Notes under the pieces: model-generated
What the model saw: the letters and a program-made list of their open reading frames with translations, nothing else
What the model was told of the DNA's origin: nothing
Databases searched by the model: none
NCBI RefSeq assembly: GCF_949987515.2
Contig: NC_082693.1
Location: 15,124,994 to 15,188,993 of the forward strand
DNA: 64,000 nt
Direction: 5' to 3'
From: Delphinus delphis
Taxonomy: Eukaryota; Chordata; Mammalia; Artiodactyla; Delphinidae
In this document: one piece after another, positions 59,740 through 64,000 of the stretch
How positions within the stretch are numbered: the first letter of the stretch is position 1
Layout: each line of letters begins with the position of its first letter
Made by a program: the position numbers and the translations under genes

Positions 59740-60240
59740 ATCTCTTTAACTCTCTTAAATTTCTCAGTGTTTCTCCTTTGTCTTCAGGACAAAATCCAAA
59801 CTGTTGTGTGGAATCCAAGACCCTTGAAGACATCACTGATGGTTTCTTCCCTCACCTTCTCCCTTGCACTTCACACTGCCTGTGCTCTGAATGAGTTGCA
59901 GTATAAACATCAAGCTGTCTCTTGCTATTGTAAAGGCTGTTTCTTCTGTCTGGAATGCCCTTCTTTTATTGTACTTCTTAACTTACGAATTTCTACTAAT
60001 CCTTGAAAAAGTGTCCTTCTCTAGAAGTCATCCCTTATGTCCCTCTGTGTCTCTTCCTCAGCCCATGTTAGAGAGTCCTACTCAGGATTCTTATACGATT
60101 CTGTACCTTCTTCTCTCCTAGGGTTTATTACACTGAAATTAAAGCCTTTTTTTCTACTTCTCTTCTAGAAATGCCAAATTGTCTCAGACAGGAAGTCTGT
60201 CATCTGTTTCTTGTATCCTAAGTACTTATAAGAGTGTCTG
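59740..60240 (+). repeat. L2 LINE fragment
   Basis: L2 blocks 'caggacaaaatccaaactgt', 'ctgtctggaatgcccttc' and the 3' tail 'cctaagtacttataagagtg' occur in order. Confidence 0.7.
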
Positions 60241-61089
60241 ACTGAGGTCTTCAGAACTTGGTCCAGCACCTAAACAATTTTATGATCCTGGTGAAATATG
60301 TTCATTTAATTGGATAAAGGAGCTAAAAATCTCCCTAAAGCTAGGGAGTGTAGGAAAACTATTTTTAAAAACATATTACAGAAAATATGCAAAATCTCAG
60401 GCCCCACTGCAGGGAATACTATAGCTTTTTAAAATGTTACATATTAATCATTTACAGTTTACAACATAAAATAAGAGTAATGAAGCCATCTTTCTCCTGT
60501 TTACAAAAAAAAAAAAACCACGAAGCTCATTAAGTGGTTATTCTTTGCAAGCATTACAAAAAGAACTTTCCCAAACAACTCTTTCATTATTTATGTATAA
60601 TTTTAAAATATATCTTTTACCTTAAGACTATGAATCCCATGAAGGTAGATATTTTATACTTATTTTTATTCCCAGTACCTGGTACTGGACCTACCCTAAA
60701 GTAGGAGGCTAGTGATTATATGTTTAAATGAATGACTGAATACAGGAGGATAAAAGAACATATTAAAATAATTCTATTGTTAGTCATCCTGATAGTACAC
60801 TTTAGAAAACAGAATTAAGCCTTTTCATTTTGTTACCATTCTCCATTGCTCAGTTTGTTAGTAAAAAGATGAAATGTTGCTTTAAAAATGACATCATGAG
60901 AAAGCTGATCTATCAAAACAAGAAATTTTAAAATAAAATGTAACATTTAAAATTATCTCTGAAATTACACTAAAAAACAAAGTATTCAGAATATATTCTA
61001 GGAAATCATATGACTTGCAACTTTCTTCCCAAACTCTGACATACTTGTTTAAACTACCTGGCAAACTTGGTTTTTTCTCTTTTTTCATT

Positions 61090-62183
61090 CTGTTTCCTTC
61101 TGCTTCTGTTGCACAGATACAGCAGCCAGAGGCACCCAAGTCCCAGTCTTTCCTGAAGAAGGCCTATTTCCATACCTTGGAGACTGTCGCCAAGGCCAGG
61201 AGCTTGTGCACACAAGCTGTTTCCCAGAGGACACACCCCTTGATAGCCTGGGTCTGGCCGCCAGTGGGGCTTGTGTTCACGGGTTCAGGAGAACCCTGCC
61301 AAAAAAAGAGAAAGTCCTTGGCTGGCAGTCCCTCTGGGGCTCCGCTCAGAGGGGATGGACTGATGCCCCCATCTTCCAGTCTTTTCCTGAAAGATGTCTA
61401 TTTGCACACCTTACAAGCTGCTGCCTGAGGGTCCAGCTTCCAATCAGCCTGCATCTAGATGCTGCCTGATCCTCTGTTATGAGACACTGCCAGGTCCTGG
61501 TACACCCTCAATGACTGGGAGCCATTAAGAATGAAGTAGGCTGCTTGCACTATCACAGAGGTTGAGAGACAAACCAGAACCAAGGCACAGAAACCGACAG
61601 AGAGTAAAGGAAAATGAAGAAACAGAGGAATATGTTCCAAACAAAAGAACAAGATAAAACCCCAGAAACAGACGTTATTAAAACAGAAATAAGTGAATTA
61701 CTTGATAAAGAGTTGAAATAATGGTCATAAACAATATGGAAGTTCCTCAAAAAACTAAAAATAGAACTACCATATCATTCAACAAGTTCACTTCTTGGCA
61801 CTCATTCAAAGGAAACGAAATCACTATCTTGAAAAGCTATCTGCACCACCCCGTGTTCATTGCAGCATTATTTACAATACTCAAGGCATGGAAACAACCT
61901 ACATGGATAAAGAGAATATGAGATATATATGTGTGTGTGTGTGTGTATATCATATAAATATATATAATATTTTTCACCCATAAAAAAGAAGGAGGGCTCC
62001 CCTGGTGGCGCAGTGGTTGAGAGTCCGCCTGCCGATGCAAGGGATACGGGTTCGTGCCCCGGTCCGGGAAGATCCCACATGCCGCAGAGCGGCTGGGCCC
62101 GTGAGCCATGGCCGCTGAGCCTGCGCGTCCGGAGCCTGTACTCCGCAACGGGAGAGGCCACAACAGTGAGAAGCCCATGTACC

Positions 62184-62219
<36 letters not shown>

Positions 62220-62740
62220 AAATTCTGTAATTTGTGATGTCATGCACGGACCTCGAGGGCATTAGGCTAAGTGAAATAAGTCAGACGGGCAAAGACAAAT
62301 ACTGTATGATCTTACGTACATATGGAATCTAAAAAAAAAAAATGAACTCATAGCTAGAGAACAGATTAGTGGTTCTTTAGCTATGGTGAAGTGGATGAGA
62401 ACAGCTAGGGCGTAGAAGAGGGGCAGGATGGATGAAGGTGGTCAAAAAGTACAAACTTCCAGGCATAAGATAAATCATTCTGGGATGTACTGTACAGTGT
62501 AGTAACTATAGATAATACTGCTATATCATATATTTGAAAGTTGCTAAGAAAGTACTCTTAAAGTCTCCCATCACAAGAAAAAAAATCTGTACCTATGTGA
62601 AGAGATAAATGTCTACTAAACTTATCATGGTATCACTTCATAATATTACATATATCAAATCATCATGCTGTTACACCTAAAGCTAATACCATACTATATG
62701 TCAATTATGTCTCAATAAAATTGGGGGTGGGGGCAGAGAA
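61090..62740 (+). mobile_element. Second internally deleted L1, hosting a SINE
   Basis: A 5' UTR occupies about 61100-61620. It includes two diverged monomer-like copies of a segment around 'cagtctttcctgaagaagg' (61145) and 'cagtcttttcctgaaagatg' (61378). The pre-ORF1/ORF1 start runs to about 61730. At 61730-61737 it joins directly to the last part of ORF2 ('atggaagttcctcaaaaaac'), then the 3' UTR to about 62740 (TCTCAATAAAATT). A SINE sits at 61995-62210. The family looks like that of the L1 at 10829. The 5' border is approximate. Confidence 0.8.
61995..62210 (+). mobile_element. CHR SINE with long A tail, nested in L1
   Basis: It opens GGGCTCCCCTGGTGGCGCAG and ends in about 31 A's. Flanks AAAAAAGAAGGA and AAAAAAAGGAAA are a near-match duplication. 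The L1 reading resumes correctly after it. Confidence 0.93.
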
Positions 62741-62744
62741 AGAC

Positions 62745-63280
62745 TCATTAAGATTGCTCAGGAAGAGTTTGTTAAGTAAAAAGAAAGAAAATTAAGAACT
62801 CAACTTTAAGAGGAGAACAGAAGAGGAATGCTAGCAGGACAGATGGAGGAACGATATGAAATTTTAAAGAAAAACTTGGAGAGAGTTATGTCTTAGGAGT
62901 TAGAATAGAGAGAAGTTTAAGAAAAGAGCGATAAATAAAATGCATGGAGAAGCTAACCATTGAATTTAGCATTTTTGAAATAAAGAGGTTTTCAAAATAG
63001 GTGTGAAGGCAAAATTTATTGCAATGAAACACTGAAGAAGTTGCAGGAAGAAATGTAAAGGATTCTTTCAGTTTATCTGCTAAAAGAGAGACTGTAACAT
63101 TTGGAAGAGGATATGGTGCAATTTATTTAATTAAGATTAAAAATAAACTTAGACTCTGGAGAACCAACTAAGGTAGGAAATCATAAACTCGAGGTGGAAC
63201 AAAACACAAATGTAAGTGCCTGAACTGACCCAAGTTGCAGATTTGTAGGGCAGAGGCAGCAGAGAAATATCCTAGCTCAT
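62745..63280. other. Unassigned DNA
   Basis: Purine-rich sequence with no clear family or exon. Confidence 0.5.
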
Positions 63281-63284
63281 CTCT

Positions 63285-63800
63285 CTGCCTTCTAACTCCC
63301 AATCCATTCTATACTGCTGGCAGATTTATCCTAAAATATGCAATATTTCCCTGCTCAAAAAATGTCAATGGCTACCCACTGCCTACAAAAGCAAGTCCAA
63401 ATTCCACGGCCTACCAGTCAGGATTTTTATCATCTGGCCATAACTTGCGCTTGCAGCTATTTCTCACCACTCCCCTTGGAGCATCCTACACTCAAGTCAT
63501 GGCTGCTTACCTGTGATTCTTCAATCATTTCTAGCAATGTGATCTACACATATTGCTTTTCACTCCTCAAGGTCCAGCAAGAATGCCACCTCCACCATGG
63601 AATCTTTTATAAAAGCCCAAGTTAGAGTCTCTGTCTTCTCAGATTCCCTGTTAGCATTACCTAGGAAATTTATTATAATCTACTTCTAAAACAGTAATTT
63701 CTGTATTTCTTTTCTCCTTAAAAGAGACATAGTTTATTTTTTACAATCCACTGTTTCTAACAGAGTGCCATGCACATACTGCAGATTTAATAATGGTTGC
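63285..63800 (+). repeat. L2 LINE fragment
   Basis: L2 blocks include 'gcagatttatcctaaaatat', 'gtcaatggctacccactgc', 'ccaaattccacggcctacc' and the 3' end near 63740-63790. Confidence 0.65.
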
Positions 63801-64000
63801 TAACTGCTTAGAGAATTTGAAAACTTAAGGTTAGTCCTATAATAATAAAAATTCTTGAAATTGAAGACAATACTATTTCATACTCAGCAAAAATCAAGAG
63901 TGTAATCTAAGACTAGCAATATGTATTGAAATGGCACATAATATTTCCTAAAAATAGCTGACATGCTACAAATTAAAGATAATAATAAAGCAATCAAAAA

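Larger units (their letters stand above)
56584..64000 (-). other. PLCZ1: Upstream PLCZ1 intron or 5' region
   Basis: I searched on the - strand for the missing EF-hand start (the region around a KQIFK ending) and did not find it. The first coding exon is probably beyond the window, so this intron would exceed 7.4 kb. It contains the MIR, L2, L1 and SINE copies listed. Positions 56670-58200 and 60250-61000 show nothing I recognise. Confidence 0.55.

Noticed and set aside
61015..61428. 137-codon + strand frame
   Set aside because: It falls in the GC-richer L1 5' UTR and has no ORF1 or ORF2 similarity.

Overview
This is nuclear DNA from a placental mammal, almost certainly a cetacean. It is AT-rich, intron-dominated and dense in interspersed repeats. 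Several copies of a tRNA-derived CHR-type SINE have the head and body sequence typical of whales and dolphins, and many sit between clean target-site duplications. The L1 3' ends are of the cetartiodactyl type. No prokaryotic features, operons or CRISPR arrays are present.

Two protein-coding genes face each other tail to tail. At the left, on the + strand, are the last two coding exons of PIK3C2G (139-264 and 8335-8487). They encode the end of its C-terminal C2 domain and the stop codon. On the - strand, between 56583 and 25123, lie eleven consecutive coding exons of PLCZ1, the sperm phospholipase C zeta that triggers egg calcium oscillations. They join in phase into 591 codons plus a stop: EF-hand region, catalytic X box, X-Y linker, Y box and C2 domain. 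The first coding exon or exons (about 45 residues, judged from remembered mammalian orthologues) were not found and probably lie beyond position 64000. The neighbour pair PIK3C2G-PLCZ1 matches the order I know from human chromosome 12p12. All PLCZ1 exons look intact, and the X-Y linker carries a long glutamate-rich tract.

The 16.6 kb between the two stop codons (8488-25122) holds a SINE in or near the PIK3C2G 3' UTR, an ancient L2 split by a 3.8 kb internally deleted L1, a SINE carrying a 3'-transduced tail, and an old L1. It also holds a processed NUDT5 pseudogene that carries a perfect 50-bp tandem duplication. The PLCZ1 introns hold further SINEs, L1s, L2s, MIRs, a Tigger element inserted into a MIR, a probable solo LTR, a chimeric L1 and CA/TG microsatellites. 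The stretch right of 56.6 kb is the 5' part of the PLCZ1 locus, with another internally deleted L1 that itself hosts a SINE.

I found no previously undescribed multi-gene system. The unusual items are small scale: the acidic linker, a fold-back SINE, rearranged L1s, a SINE 3' transduction and a tandem splice acceptor that could insert a stop codon.
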